NCBI GenBank assembly: GCA_934630995.1
Contig: CAKTXU010000121.1
Coordinates: 1-6,088 of the forward strand
Origin: an uncultured Eubacteriales bacterium
GTDB taxonomy: Bacteria; Bacillota; Clostridia; Oscillospirales; Acutalibacteraceae
Reading direction: 5' to 3'
Length of the DNA: 6,088 nt
The notes beneath the pieces were generated by a model, which searched no databases, had not been told where the DNA came from, and saw only the letters and a list, made by a program, of their open reading frames with translations. Positions 1 through 5,673 of this stretch are shown one piece after another (position 1 is the first letter of the stretch; each line of letters starts with the position of its first letter). The position numbers were made by a program, and so were the translations under genes.

Positions 1-10
1 CCATAAATCC

Positions 11-60
11 CCTATCCCACAGGTAAAAGGATTTTTTTGTTCTACCGGAAATGGGACAGG
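11..60. repeat. Imperfect inverted repeat upstream of spoIIIAA
   Basis: CCTATCCCA (11-19) and TGGGACAGG (52-60) are inverted repeats matching at 8 of 9 positions and separated by 32 bases. The right arm ends at the base before the candidate -10 element CATATGAT. The arms enclose a run of seven T (32-38), so this is not the layout of a terminator for an upstream gene. It could be an operator for a sporulation regulator or a chance match. Confidence 0.3.
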
Positions 61-68
61 CATATGAT
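40..68 (+). promoter_or_regulatory. Candidate mother-cell sporulation promoter (sigma-E type) for spoIIIA
   Basis: CATATGAT at 61-68 resembles the sigma-E -10 consensus (CATACAMT, 6 of 8 by eye) and lies 35 bases before the spoIIIAA ATG, which would give a leader of about 28 bases. The same bases with the next A also fit the looser sigma-K pattern CATA-N3-TA. The matching -35 region, about 14 bases upstream near 40-46, is weak. In Bacillus subtilis spoIIIA is transcribed by sigma-E in the mother cell, so sigma-E is the preferred reading. The -10 is seen directly; the sigma assignment is inference from the family. Confidence 0.5.
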
Positions 69-103
69 AGAGCAAGACGGGAAAGGGAAAGGACTGGGAA
101 AGA

Positions 104-1060
104 ATGACCGAATTTCAGAGGGCGGCGGCCTGTCTGCCGCCCGTTCTGCGGGAACTGCTGGACAAGCTGCCTCTCTCCGTACAGGATAGGGTGCAGGAAA
201 TCCGTTTGCGGGCAGGGGCGCCGGTGAGCCTGTCGGCCGGGAATAAGGATTGGCTGCTGACCGCCGGGGGAGACGTCACGGAGCTTGCACGGCCATCCCT
301 GTTCTGCTGCGATCAGGCGTTGCTGGCCGACTGCTTTCAGGCTCTGTGCGACTATTCCGTCCACACCCATCAGCAGGAGATACGCAACGGTTACATAAGC
401 ACCCGCACAGGCAGCCGCGCGGGCATTGCAGGCAGCGCTGTGGTGGAGGATGGCCAAATCGTTTCCATGCGGCGAATCACCTCCATCTGCCTGCGGGTGG
501 CGCGGCGGCACGACGGATGCGCCGATCCCCTGATTCCCCTTCTGCTGGAGGGGGGAAGCCTGCGCAGCGCGCTGCTCTGCGGAGAACCGTCCAGCGGGAA
601 GACAAGCCTCCTGCGGGATCTGGCCCGCCAGCTGTCTTCAGGAAAACGGGGGAGGCGATTTCGCGTCGCCGTGGTGGACGAGCGTGGAGAGCTGGCCGGA
701 GAAGCCGGTCTCCCCGGGTGCGACGTCCTTCTGTACATCCCAAAAGGGCAAGGGATTCAGCAGGCGGTCCGTTGCCTGGCTCCGGATGTTGTCGTATTCG
801 ACGAGCTGGGCTCGGCGGAGGAGGTGGCGGCGGTGGAGGCCGGGCTCAATGCGGGGACGGCGGTCCTCGCCTCCGCCCATTGCCGGGATCTCGCCACGCT
901 CCGCAGCCGTCCGGTCATCACGGCGGCGCTTTCGACCGGAGCCTTTGAGCGCGTCGTCTGGCTGGAGGGGCGGGGCCGGCCGGGCCGGTTAGGCCGGGTG
1001 CTGTCGGCGGAGGAATGTCTGGCGGTCGTTCCCGTCCGTGGAGGGAGGCTGAGCGGATGA
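104..1060 (+). CDS. spoIIIAA: Stage III sporulation protein AA, secretion-type ATPase
   Basis: This 318-residue protein is the cytosolic ATPase of the SpoIIIA-SpoIIQ complex, related to type II/IV secretion ATPases and thought to power or assemble the channel from the mother-cell side. Its length is close to the B. subtilis protein (about 307). The N-terminal domain holds EIRLRAGAPV (32-41) and the GYISTRTGSRAGIAG segment (96-110) typical of the family. The C-terminal ATPase domain has an intact Walker A, GEPSSGKT (160-167), the acidic VVDERGEL box (190-197), Walker B PDVVVFDELG (227-236) with catalytic Glu234, and a histidine box ASAHC (256-260). No key residue is missing and there is no membrane segment. 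AAAGGA at 88-93 lies 10 bases before the ATG and supports this start. The stop overlaps the start of spoIIIAB (ATGA), suggesting translational coupling. It is first in the operon. Confidence 0.96.
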   Translation: MTEFQRAAACLPPVLRELLDKLPLSVQDRVQEIRLRAGAPVSLSAGNKDWLLTAGGDVTELARPSLFCCDQALLADCFQALCDYSVHTHQQEIRNGYISTRTGSRAGIAGSAVVEDGQIVSMRRITSICLRVARRHDGCADPLIPLLLEGGSLRSALLCGEPSSGKTSLLRDLARQLSSGKRGRRFRVAVVDERGELAGEAGLPGCDVLLYIPKGQGIQQAVRCLAPDVVVFDELGSAEEVAAVEAGLNAGTAVLASAHCRDLATLRSRPVITAALSTGAFERVVWLEGRGRPGRLGRVLSAEECLAVVPVRGGRLSG

Positions 1061-1566
1061 AGCTCGTCGGATTGGCGCTCATCGCGGCGGCCGGGGTTTT
1101 CCTGGGGGTGATGGCCTCCCAGAATCTGCGGCGGCGCGCCCTGGCTCTGGAGCAGATGGAAAAGCTCATCGTCCGCCTTTCCTCTCAGATAAAATATACG
1201 GCCGCGCCGGTGCAGGAGCTGTTGCCGGCGGCAATGAAGAGCGGCGAGTACGAGGCGCTCCGCTTTCTCGGCCCTCTGCGGGAGGGGCTTGCACAGGAAA
1301 GCGATTTTCCCAGGCTTTGGGAGGCGGCTGTGGCCGGTCGGGGCGGCGACTGCGGTTTCACCCTCCAGGATAAGGCGCTGCTGTGCGAGTTCGGCCGGGG
1401 ACTGGGTGTCAGCGATCTGGAGGGGACCCAGAGCCATTGCGGCCTGTACCGCGACCTGTTTCACAAGCAGGCCGAGGCGGCGCGGCAGGACGTTTCCTCC
1501 AAGGGCAGGCTGTACATCACGCTGGGCATTGCCGGAGGCCTGGGTCTGGCCCTGCTGCTGCTCTGA
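1057..1566 (+). CDS. spoIIIAB: Stage III sporulation protein AB, GspF-like membrane platform protein
   Basis: This 169-residue membrane protein has a hydrophobic segment at each end (about 3-19 and 152-169) and a mostly helical, charged soluble part between them. B. subtilis SpoIIIAB is nearly the same length. The family resembles half of a type II secretion GspF platform protein and is expected to dock with the ATPase SpoIIIAA. The FGRGLGVSD motif followed by Gln125 (112-125) and the KGRLY entry to the last membrane helix are characteristic. The frame is open back to an ATG at 1015, but GGAGGGAGG at 1040-1048 is spaced 8 bases from the ATG at 1057. That start removes a 14-residue polar N-terminal extension and puts the membrane helix at the N-terminus. 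The ATG overlaps the spoIIIAA stop by 4 bases. Confidence 0.94.
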   Translation: MKLVGLALIAAAGVFLGVMASQNLRRRALALEQMEKLIVRLSSQIKYTAAPVQELLPAAMKSGEYEALRFLGPLREGLAQESDFPRLWEAAVAGRGGDCGFTLQDKALLCEFGRGLGVSDLEGTQSHCGLYRDLFHKQAEAARQDVSSKGRLYITLGIAGGLGLALLLL

Positions 1567-1587
1567 ACAGAAAGGACATGAGCTGAC

Positions 1588-1782
1588 ATGGATGTGGATC
1601 TGATTTTCAAAATTGCGGCCATCGGCATCATCGTAGCCGTGCTCAACCAGGTACTGATCCGTTCGGGACGAGAGGAGCAGGCCATGATGACCACACTGGC
1701 GGGGCTCATCGTGGTGCTGACCATGATTGTCACGGAAATCAGCAGCCTTTTCGACACGGTCAAGTCGGTGTTCGGTTTATAG
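1588..1782 (+). CDS. spoIIIAC: Stage III sporulation protein AC, small membrane protein
   Basis: This 64-residue protein consists mainly of two hydrophobic helices (about 5-23 and 33-52) joined by a short polar turn, RSGREEQ (25-31), with a short amphipathic tail. Size and layout match SpoIIIAC (about 65-68 residues), which with SpoIIIAD is thought to form part of the export-apparatus-like membrane core of the SpoIIIA channel. AAAGGA at 1571-1576 is 11 bases before the ATG. It starts 21 bases after spoIIIAB and is followed 34 bases later by spoIIIAD. Identification rests on sequence pattern, size and position between AB and AD. Confidence 0.94.
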   Translation: MDVDLIFKIAAIGIIVAVLNQVLIRSGREEQAMMTTLAGLIVVLTMIVTEISSLFDTVKSVFGL

Positions 1783-1816
1783 GACGATACTACAGCCGGA
1801 AGGGCGGGACGGGAAA

Positions 1817-2221
1817 ATGGATATGGTGGCAATCGCGGGAGTGGTGGTGATAGCGGCATTTTTGGCTGTGCTCCTGCGCCAGCAGCGGCCGGAACAGGCC
1901 ATGGCCGTGGGGCTGGTGGCCGGGGTGGGGATTCTGGCGCTGGTTCTGACCCGGGCGGTGCCGGCCTTTTCCTCTATCAAGGAGCTGCTGGACGCCTCGT
2001 CCCTGCCGGGGGAATACGGTGAAATCCTTTTCAAAGCGCTGGGCTTGTGCCTGCTGACTCAACTGGCCGCCGACGCTTGCCGTGACGCGGGAGAGGGAGC
2101 CCTTGCGGGCAAGGCGGAGCTGGCTGGGAAGATGGGGCTGGTTATCCTCTCCCTTCCTCTGTTCCAGAAAATCGCGGAGCTGGCCGTTTCCCTGATGAAC
2201 GGGAAGGGGGCGGGCGGATGA
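1817..2221 (+). CDS. spoIIIAD: Stage III sporulation protein AD, membrane protein
   Basis: This 134-residue polytopic membrane protein is almost exactly the B. subtilis length (133). Hydrophobic segments lie at about 4-20, 28-45, 70-85 and 105-125. The family signature follows KALGLC (73-78): the QLAADACRDAGEGALAGKAE stretch (82-101) and the PLF of the last helix (114-116). It is thought to work with SpoIIIAC in the membrane core of the channel. The frame is open back to 1727 inside spoIIIAC, but that start would add 30 non-homologous polar residues. GGAAGGG at 1798-1804 lies 12 bases before the ATG at 1817, a slightly long spacing; the next ATG at 1823 would be too far. The stop overlaps the spoIIIAE start as ATGA. 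Confidence 0.94.
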   Translation: MDMVAIAGVVVIAAFLAVLLRQQRPEQAMAVGLVAGVGILALVLTRAVPAFSSIKELLDASSLPGEYGEILFKALGLCLLTQLAADACRDAGEGALAGKAELAGKMGLVILSLPLFQKIAELAVSLMNGKGAGG

Positions 2222-3369
2222 AAAGCGGCCGCATGCTTCTCCGCGCCGTGTGCGTTCTGCTGCTGGCCCTTCTCTTTTGTCTCTCCGCATCGGCGGAGGA
2301 GTCCGCTTCGATGGACGAGCTGTATCGGGAGCAGCTGGAGGCAAGCGGCGCCGGCGATCTTTTCATCTGCCTGCCTCAGGAGACGCGGGAGCTGCTGGAG
2401 AACCTGGGTATCACGGGGCTGGACGCCGATAGCCTGACCGCCCTGCAGCCGCAGAACGCGGCCGGCGGTATTTTGGGGCTGCTGTCGTCGGAGTCCCACG
2501 GCGCCCTGGGTGCCTGCGGGGTGCTGCTGGGGATTATCCTCCTCTGCGCTTTGATGGACAGCGTGCGCCAGACGGTGAAGGAGCCGGCCGTTTCCGAGGT
2601 GTTTGGGGTTATCTGCGCCCTGGCCGCCTGCGTGGCGGTGCTGGTGCCCCTCTCCGCGTGTATCCAGCGGGTGGGGGAGGCGGCCGAGAGCTCGTCGGTG
2701 TTTATGACCAGCTTTGTCCCCGTCTATGCGGGGATATTGGTGACGGGAGGGCAGGCGGTGACGGCGGCCTCCTACAATACCGTGGTCCTCTTTGTGGCGG
2801 AATTGATATCCCTGCTGACCACCGGGGTTATCGTGCCTCTGATGACCGTCTCCCTGGCCTTGGGACTGACCGGCTCACTCAGTCCGGGCATGAAGCTGGA
2901 TGGAGTGGGAAATATGCTCAGCAAGTCCGCGGGGTGGCTGCTGGGTATTACCACCACCCTGTTCGTGGGCCTGCTCTCCCTCCAGGGGATCGTGGGAGCG
3001 GCGGCCGATACCCTGGCCAACCGGGCCATTCGGTTTTCCATATCCAGCTTTGTTCCGGTGGTGGGCGGTTCCCTCAGCGAGGCGTTTGGCGCCGTACGCG
3101 GGTGTCTCGCGCTGCTGAAATCCACCGTTGGCGGCTTCGGTATACTGGCCACCGCCCTCATTGTGCTTCCCCCGGTGCTGGAATGCGCGGTTTGGGCGAT
3201 AGGGCTGAGTCTTTGCGGCGCGGCGGCGGAGCTGTTCGGTCTGGGCCCCCTTGCGGCGGTGCTCAAATCCGCCCAGACGGTGGTGAAAACCCTTATCGGC
3301 GTACTGGCCGCGTGTTCGCTGTTTATGATCATTGCCACCACCATCGTCACCAAGGCGACGGCGGGCTGA
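2218..3369 (+). CDS. spoIIIAE: Stage III sporulation protein AE, multi-pass membrane protein
   Basis: This 383-residue polytopic membrane protein is the largest membrane subunit of the SpoIIIA complex (B. subtilis about 399 residues). It begins with a clear signal peptide: a basic start, a hydrophobic core (7-22) and a likely cleavage after ASA (24-26), followed by an acidic segment. A soluble region (27-95) precedes at least six hydrophobic segments (about 98-114, 128-147, 165-178, 185-218, 240-262, 303-340 and 355-376, some probably double). Highly conserved-looking stretches are FVPVYAGIL (166-174), LQGIVGAAADTLANRAIRF (255-273), FVPVVGGSLSEAFGAVRG (278-295) and STVGGFG (302-308). The family is proposed to be the channel or permease-like part. 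GGAAGGGGG at 2202-2210 is 7 bases before the ATG, which overlaps the spoIIIAD stop. Confidence 0.95.
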   Translation: MKSGRMLLRAVCVLLLALLFCLSASAEESASMDELYREQLEASGAGDLFICLPQETRELLENLGITGLDADSLTALQPQNAAGGILGLLSSESHGALGACGVLLGIILLCALMDSVRQTVKEPAVSEVFGVICALAACVAVLVPLSACIQRVGEAAESSSVFMTSFVPVYAGILVTGGQAVTAASYNTVVLFVAELISLLTTGVIVPLMTVSLALGLTGSLSPGMKLDGVGNMLSKSAGWLLGITTTLFVGLLSLQGIVGAAADTLANRAIRFSISSFVPVVGGSLSEAFGAVRGCLALLKSTVGGFGILATALIVLPPVLECAVWAIGLSLCGAAAELFGLGPLAAVLKSAQTVVKTLIGVLAACSLFMIIATTIVTKATAG

Positions 3370-3385
3370 CGGCTTTTATTGCGAT

Positions 3386-3394
3386 GGAAAGGGG
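3386..3394 (+). promoter_or_regulatory. Ribosome binding site that sets the spoIIIAF start
   Basis: GGAAAGGGG ends 10 bases before the ATG at 3405. The earlier in-frame ATG at 3384 overlaps this site and has no purine-rich sequence of its own upstream, so 3405 is the supported start. Confidence 0.7.
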
Positions 3395-3404
3395 ACTCGC
3401 CGCT

Positions 3405-3875
3405 ATGGAATTTGTCAAGGGGTGGGCCGGGGCTCTCTGCGCCGTGGCCATCGGCTGCACCGTCATGCAGATGCTGGCGCCCAAGGAAGGGATGGGGCGT
3501 CTATTCCGTCTTCTGACGGCGGCTTTTTTTCTCTGCTGCCTTACGGCGCCGCTGCTTCAGCTCAAATCCATTCCCGATTTAAGCCTGGATACCCTGCCGG
3601 AGGATATCCGCTCCGACCTGCTGACAAGCAAGGTCAACGAGCAGCTGAGCCGCCAGGTGGGCGCGGCAGTGGAGGGAATCGCCAGCCAGGCGCTGAAAAA
3701 TTACGGCCTAGCGGCGGAAAAAATTGAGACAATTACGGATACTTCCGAGGACGGCAGCATATATATCAAACAAATTATCCTGTATCTGGACAAACAAAGC
3801 CTCTCCCAGTCGGCGGCGGTCAAGCAGGCGCTCGAACAGCGTCTGGGGATGACCGTGGATATTGCGGCGGCTTGA
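3405..3875 (+). CDS. spoIIIAF: Stage III sporulation protein AF, ring-building membrane protein
   Basis: This 156-residue protein has two N-terminal membrane helices (about 6-24 and 33-52) joined by a short APKEGMGR loop, then a soluble domain (about 75-155) expected to lie in the space between mother cell and forespore. In B. subtilis the soluble part of SpoIIIAF adopts a ring-building-motif fold like those of SpoIIIAG and SpoIIIAH. Here an alpha/beta pattern is visible: a helix around 77-99, the strand-like YIKQIILYL (120-128), a helix SAAVKQALEQRLG (136-148) and a last strand MTVDIA. B. subtilis SpoIIIAF is about 206 residues, so this copy is shorter, with a compact link after the second helix. 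The frame continues open far upstream inside spoIIIAE, but that part is a shadow of the AE gene. The start at 3405 lies 35 bases after spoIIIAE. Confidence 0.9.
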   Translation: MEFVKGWAGALCAVAIGCTVMQMLAPKEGMGRLFRLLTAAFFLCCLTAPLLQLKSIPDLSLDTLPEDIRSDLLTSKVNEQLSRQVGAAVEGIASQALKNYGLAAEKIETITDTSEDGSIYIKQIILYLDKQSLSQSAAVKQALEQRLGMTVDIAAA

Positions 3876-3911
3876 GGCGGAAGCGGAAGACGACAGGAAG
3901 GAAAGGCGGAT

Positions 3912-4475
3912 ATGGACGACAAGGCGATGAAAAAAGACGGTACGGGAACGGCCGGGCTCATGGAGTTCATCAAAGGGGGGAAGGGACGGAAGCTTCTTGT
4001 GGCCGCGGGACTCATCGGCATCGCGCTGATACTGCTCTCCGAGGTCCTGCCGAAAAAAACGGCGCAGACCGTGGCCAAGGCCTCGGCGGACGAGTTTATA
4101 GAGAAGACGGAGGAAAAGCTGGCGGCCCTGGTGGGCAGCATTGAGGGAGCGGGTCAGTGCCAGGTGATGGTCACCCTGGAAAATGGCGTGCAATACGTGT
4201 ACGCCACCGAGGAAAAGGTCAACAGCAACCGGGTCGAGGACGCGGGGGGGGATAAGCTCTCCCAGAAGGACGACACGGAGCAGAAAATTATCATTGTCGA
4301 TACCGACAACGGCCGTCAGGGGCTTCTTGTGACGGAGATACAGCCGACGGTCAAGGGCGTGGTCATCATTTGTGAGGGCGGGGATCAACCGCTGGTCCAG
4401 GAGCGGATCAAGGATGCGGTCACCACGGCCCTGAACATATCCTCCAAGCGGGTCTGCGTGACCAAGAAAACCTAG
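3912..4475 (+). CDS. spoIIIAG: Stage III sporulation protein AG, ring-forming channel protein
   Basis: This 187-residue protein has a short polar cytosolic N-terminus, one membrane helix (about 27-44) and a soluble domain (about 60-186) facing the intermembrane space. B. subtilis SpoIIIAG (229 residues) forms a large ring through a ring-building motif carrying a beta-rich insertion. Here the core shows a helix 60-75, the strand GQCQVMVTLE (81-90), a polar glycine-containing stretch 100-124 that probably corresponds to the insertion, then the strand KIIIVD (125-130), TEIQPTVKGVVIICEGG (141-157), helix 161-175 and the closing strand RVCVTKK (180-186). The protein is about 40 residues shorter than the Bacillus one. 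A long purine-rich ribosome binding site (AGGAAGGAAAGG, 3896-3907) precedes the ATG by 4 bases, with its AGGAAGG half at better distance. It lies 36 bases after spoIIIAF. Confidence 0.95.
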   Translation: MDDKAMKKDGTGTAGLMEFIKGGKGRKLLVAAGLIGIALILLSEVLPKKTAQTVAKASADEFIEKTEEKLAALVGSIEGAGQCQVMVTLENGVQYVYATEEKVNSNRVEDAGGDKLSQKDDTEQKIIIVDTDNGRQGLLVTEIQPTVKGVVIICEGGDQPLVQERIKDAVTTALNISSKRVCVTKKT

Positions 4476-4480
4476 AAATG

Positions 4481-4487
4481 GAAAGGA
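4481..4487 (+). promoter_or_regulatory. Ribosome binding site that sets the spoIIIAH start
   Basis: GAAAGGA lies 10 bases before the ATG at 4498. A TTG at 4489 is in frame but only one base from this site, too close for initiation, so the ATG three codons later is chosen. Confidence 0.7.
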
Positions 4488-4497
4488 TTTGACGGAC

Positions 4498-5058
4498 ATG
4501 AGCAGTTTCTTTGGAAAAAAACAGGTGCTTCTGGCGACCCTGATTGTGGCCCTGGGGCTGGCGGTTTACCTGAATTATTATTTCTCCACCAAGGAGCCGG
4601 GGATTCTCGACGCCAACGGCACCCCCTCCTCCTCCCAAAGCAACCTGGGGGACGCCCAATTTGTCAACGGCTCCGCCGCCTCCGAACAGTCGGGCGGAGA
4701 GGACAAAAACGACTATTTCGTGCAGGCCCGCCTCAACCGGGAAACCGCCCGTGAGGAAGCCCTGGATATTCTCAAGGACATCATGAACGACGTCAAAGCC
4801 ACCGATGAGATTAAAAAGGAGGCTGTGGAGAAGGCCGCGGCCGTCGCCGCCGCCGTGGAGCAGGAGAGCAAAATTGAAAGCCTTATCAAGGCCAAGGGCT
4901 TCGCGGACTGCGTGGTGTATATCGAGGGAGACAAATGCAGCATCGTGGTCAAATCCGAGGGGATAAAGCCCCAGGAGTCGGTGCAGATCACGGAAATCGT
5001 GACCACCCAGTCGAAGATTGTCGCGCAAAATATCAGCATTAACGCCGTAAAATCTTAA
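4498..5058 (+). CDS. spoIIIAH: Stage III sporulation protein AH, SpoIIQ-interacting ring protein
   Basis: This 186-residue protein has a single N-terminal membrane helix (about 8-28), a low-complexity Ser/Asn/Gly-rich linker (30-70) and a C-terminal YscJ/FliF-like ring-building domain (about 73-183). SpoIIIAH is the mother-cell protein whose soluble domain binds SpoIIQ from the forespore, linking the two membranes. The family signature YFVQARLNRETAREEALD (73-90) is intact, followed by a long charged and alanine-rich helix (103-122), the segment IKAKGFADCVVYIEGD (130-145), SIVVKSEG (148-155) and SVQITEIVTTQ (161-171). It is shorter than B. subtilis SpoIIIAH (218 residues). The start is set by the ribosome binding site at 4481-4487. 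It ends the operon; no convincing intrinsic terminator directly follows the stop, so read-through into the yqhY region is possible. Confidence 0.95.
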   Translation: MSSFFGKKQVLLATLIVALGLAVYLNYYFSTKEPGILDANGTPSSSQSNLGDAQFVNGSAASEQSGGEDKNDYFVQARLNRETAREEALDILKDIMNDVKATDEIKKEAVEKAAAVAAAVEQESKIESLIKAKGFADCVVYIEGDKCSIVVKSEGIKPQESVQITEIVTTQSKIVAQNISINAVKS

Positions 5059-5065
5059 AAAATAG

Positions 5066-5093
5066 TTGCTCCCCTGGGACTTTGTGGTATAAT
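5066..5093 (+). promoter_or_regulatory. Sigma-A type extended -10 promoter for the yqhY-like gene
   Basis: A perfect -10 box TATAAT at 5088-5093 is preceded by TGG (5085-5087), which fits the extended -10 TGn motif. TTGCTC at 5066-5071 is a partial -35 box (3 of 6) with a 16-base spacer. The promoter begins only eight bases after the spoIIIAH stop. Transcription would start near 5099-5102 and give a leader of about 90 bases before the ATG at 5190. It gives the downstream gene vegetative expression independent of sporulation. Confidence 0.78.
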
Positions 5094-5110
5094 AGGTACA
5101 GTCCATAAAG
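5080..5110. repeat. Dyad flanking the -10 box of the yqhY-like gene promoter
   Basis: CTTTGTGG (5080-5087) and CCATAAAG (5103-5110) are inverted repeats matching at 7 of 8 positions, the eighth being a G-T pair. The 15 bases between them contain the whole -10 box and the likely start point. The position would suit a repressor operator. No known regulator motif is recognised, and chance is not excluded. Confidence 0.35.
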
Positions 5111-5115
5111 ACATT

Positions 5116-5146
5116 GCCGCGGCGGCGCGGCCATATCGCCGCTTTT
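5116..5146 (+). other. GC-rich leader hairpin followed by four T, upstream of the yqhY-like gene
   Basis: In the leader, GCGGCG can pair with CGCCGC (5137-5142) in two registers (from 5119-5124 or 5122-5127), followed by TTTT (5143-5146). A competing smaller hairpin pairs GCCGC (5116-5120) with GCGGC (5127-5131). The T run is short, so as a terminator it would be weak. It may be an end signal for spoIIIA read-through, an attenuator-like element, or simple GC-rich sequence. Confidence 0.35.
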
Positions 5147-5189
5147 CGGGGAAAATCAAAGACAGTCAAGACAAAGGAGGTCATCTGTC

Positions 5190-5552
5190 ATGGATGATAA
5201 AGGATACAAGCCCTCTGAGGGAAGCTGCATCATCTCCGAGGAGGTCATCGCCACCATCGCCAGCACCGCCTGTCTGGAGGTGCCCGGGGTGGCCGGTATG
5301 GCCCAGCGCCCGGCGGATATCCGGGGGCTCATCGCGCCCGGCGCGGCCCGTTCCGTCAAGGTCGTGAACAACGAGAGCGAGACGGTCGTGGATGTCTATG
5401 TCAATCTGCGGCTGGGCGCCCGGATACAGGATGTGGCCGGCGAGGTACAGCATGGCGTCAAGGTGGCCGTCCAGTCCATGACCGGCAAGCCGGTCACAAA
5501 GGTCAATGTCCACATTGCCGGCATCGTGCTGGAAGACAACAAGGAAGCATAA
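5190..5552 (+). CDS. yqhY: Asp23/Gls24 family protein (YqhY-like)
   Basis: This 120-residue protein belongs to the Asp23/Gls24 (DUF322) family, close to B. subtilis YqhY, which lies in the same genomic position between accC and nusB. Members are small cytosolic or membrane-associated proteins linked to envelope stress; YqhY has been connected to control of acetyl-CoA carboxylase and fatty-acid synthesis. The signature starts at GSCIISEEVIATIASTACLE (11-30), continues with VPGVAGM (31-37), and the second half holds VDVYVNLRLGARIQDVAGEV (67-86), QHGVKVAVQSMTG (87-99) and the final KVNVHIAGIVL (104-114). A strong site, AAAGGAGG at 5173-5180, is 9 bases before the ATG. It has its own promoter and terminator. 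In B. subtilis accB-accC precede this gene; here spoIIIAH does. The exact molecular role is not known from sequence. Confidence 0.92.
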   Translation: MDDKGYKPSEGSCIISEEVIATIASTACLEVPGVAGMAQRPADIRGLIAPGAARSVKVVNNESETVVDVYVNLRLGARIQDVAGEVQHGVKVAVQSMTGKPVTKVNVHIAGIVLEDNKEA

Positions 5553-5565
5553 AGATTTCTGCGAC

Positions 5566-5596
5566 AGTCCTCCGCAGGCGTGTGGAGGACTTTTTT
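5566..5596 (+). terminator. Intrinsic terminator after the yqhY-like gene
   Basis: AGTCCTCCGCA (5566-5576) pairs with TGTGGAGGACT (5581-5591) in an 11-bp stem with one G-U pair and a four-base GGCG loop, followed at once by a T run (TTTTTT, 5591-5596). It begins 13 bases after the stop. This is a textbook rho-independent terminator and would separate the yqhY-like gene from nusB. Confidence 0.9.
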
Positions 5597-5673
5597 CTTA
5601 TTGCCGTTGTCGGATATTGTCAAAGCATCGCGGGATGCAGACAGGAAGTTTATAGTGAAAGGTTGGTCCGGCC

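Noticed and set aside
250..948. Alternative-frame open reading frame of 232 codons within spoIIIAA
   Set aside because: The product is Arg/Gly/Pro-rich low-complexity sequence with a poly-glycine run, typical of an out-of-frame reading of a GC-rich gene.
1578..1586. Minimal ORF ATG-AGC-TGA just before spoIIIAC
   Set aside because: It is only one base from the ribosome binding site, too close for initiation, and the site is properly spaced for spoIIIAC.
2658..3404. Long open frame upstream of spoIIIAF, inside spoIIIAE, that could make a much longer SpoIIIAF
   Set aside because: The translated stretch is rich in Gly and Arg and has no membrane pattern, while the overlapping AE frame is strongly conserved in type. 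The ribosome binding site and first membrane helix place the AF start at 3405.
3708..4499. Antisense open frame of 263 codons across spoIIIAF and spoIIIAG
   Set aside because: It is a by-product of GC-rich codon use on the opposite strand; no ribosome binding site or recognisable domain was seen, and the sense strand encodes clear SpoIIIAF and SpoIIIAG.
5070..5079. Small palindrome TCCC-CT-GGGA in the spacer of the yqhY-like gene promoter
   Set aside because: Four-base arms with a two-base centre are too short to separate from chance in this GC-rich sequence.
4420..5184. Antisense open frame of 254 codons across spoIIIAH
   Set aside because: Composition is rich in His, Gly and Leu without a recognisable domain, and it mirrors the spoIIIAH codons and then crosses the promoter region. 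It is best explained as a shadow.
5651..5656. TATAGT as a -10 box for nusB
   Set aside because: No acceptable -35 lies 16-18 bases upstream, there is no TGn extension, and transcription would start about 11 bases from the ATG, so it would remove most of the ribosome binding site.
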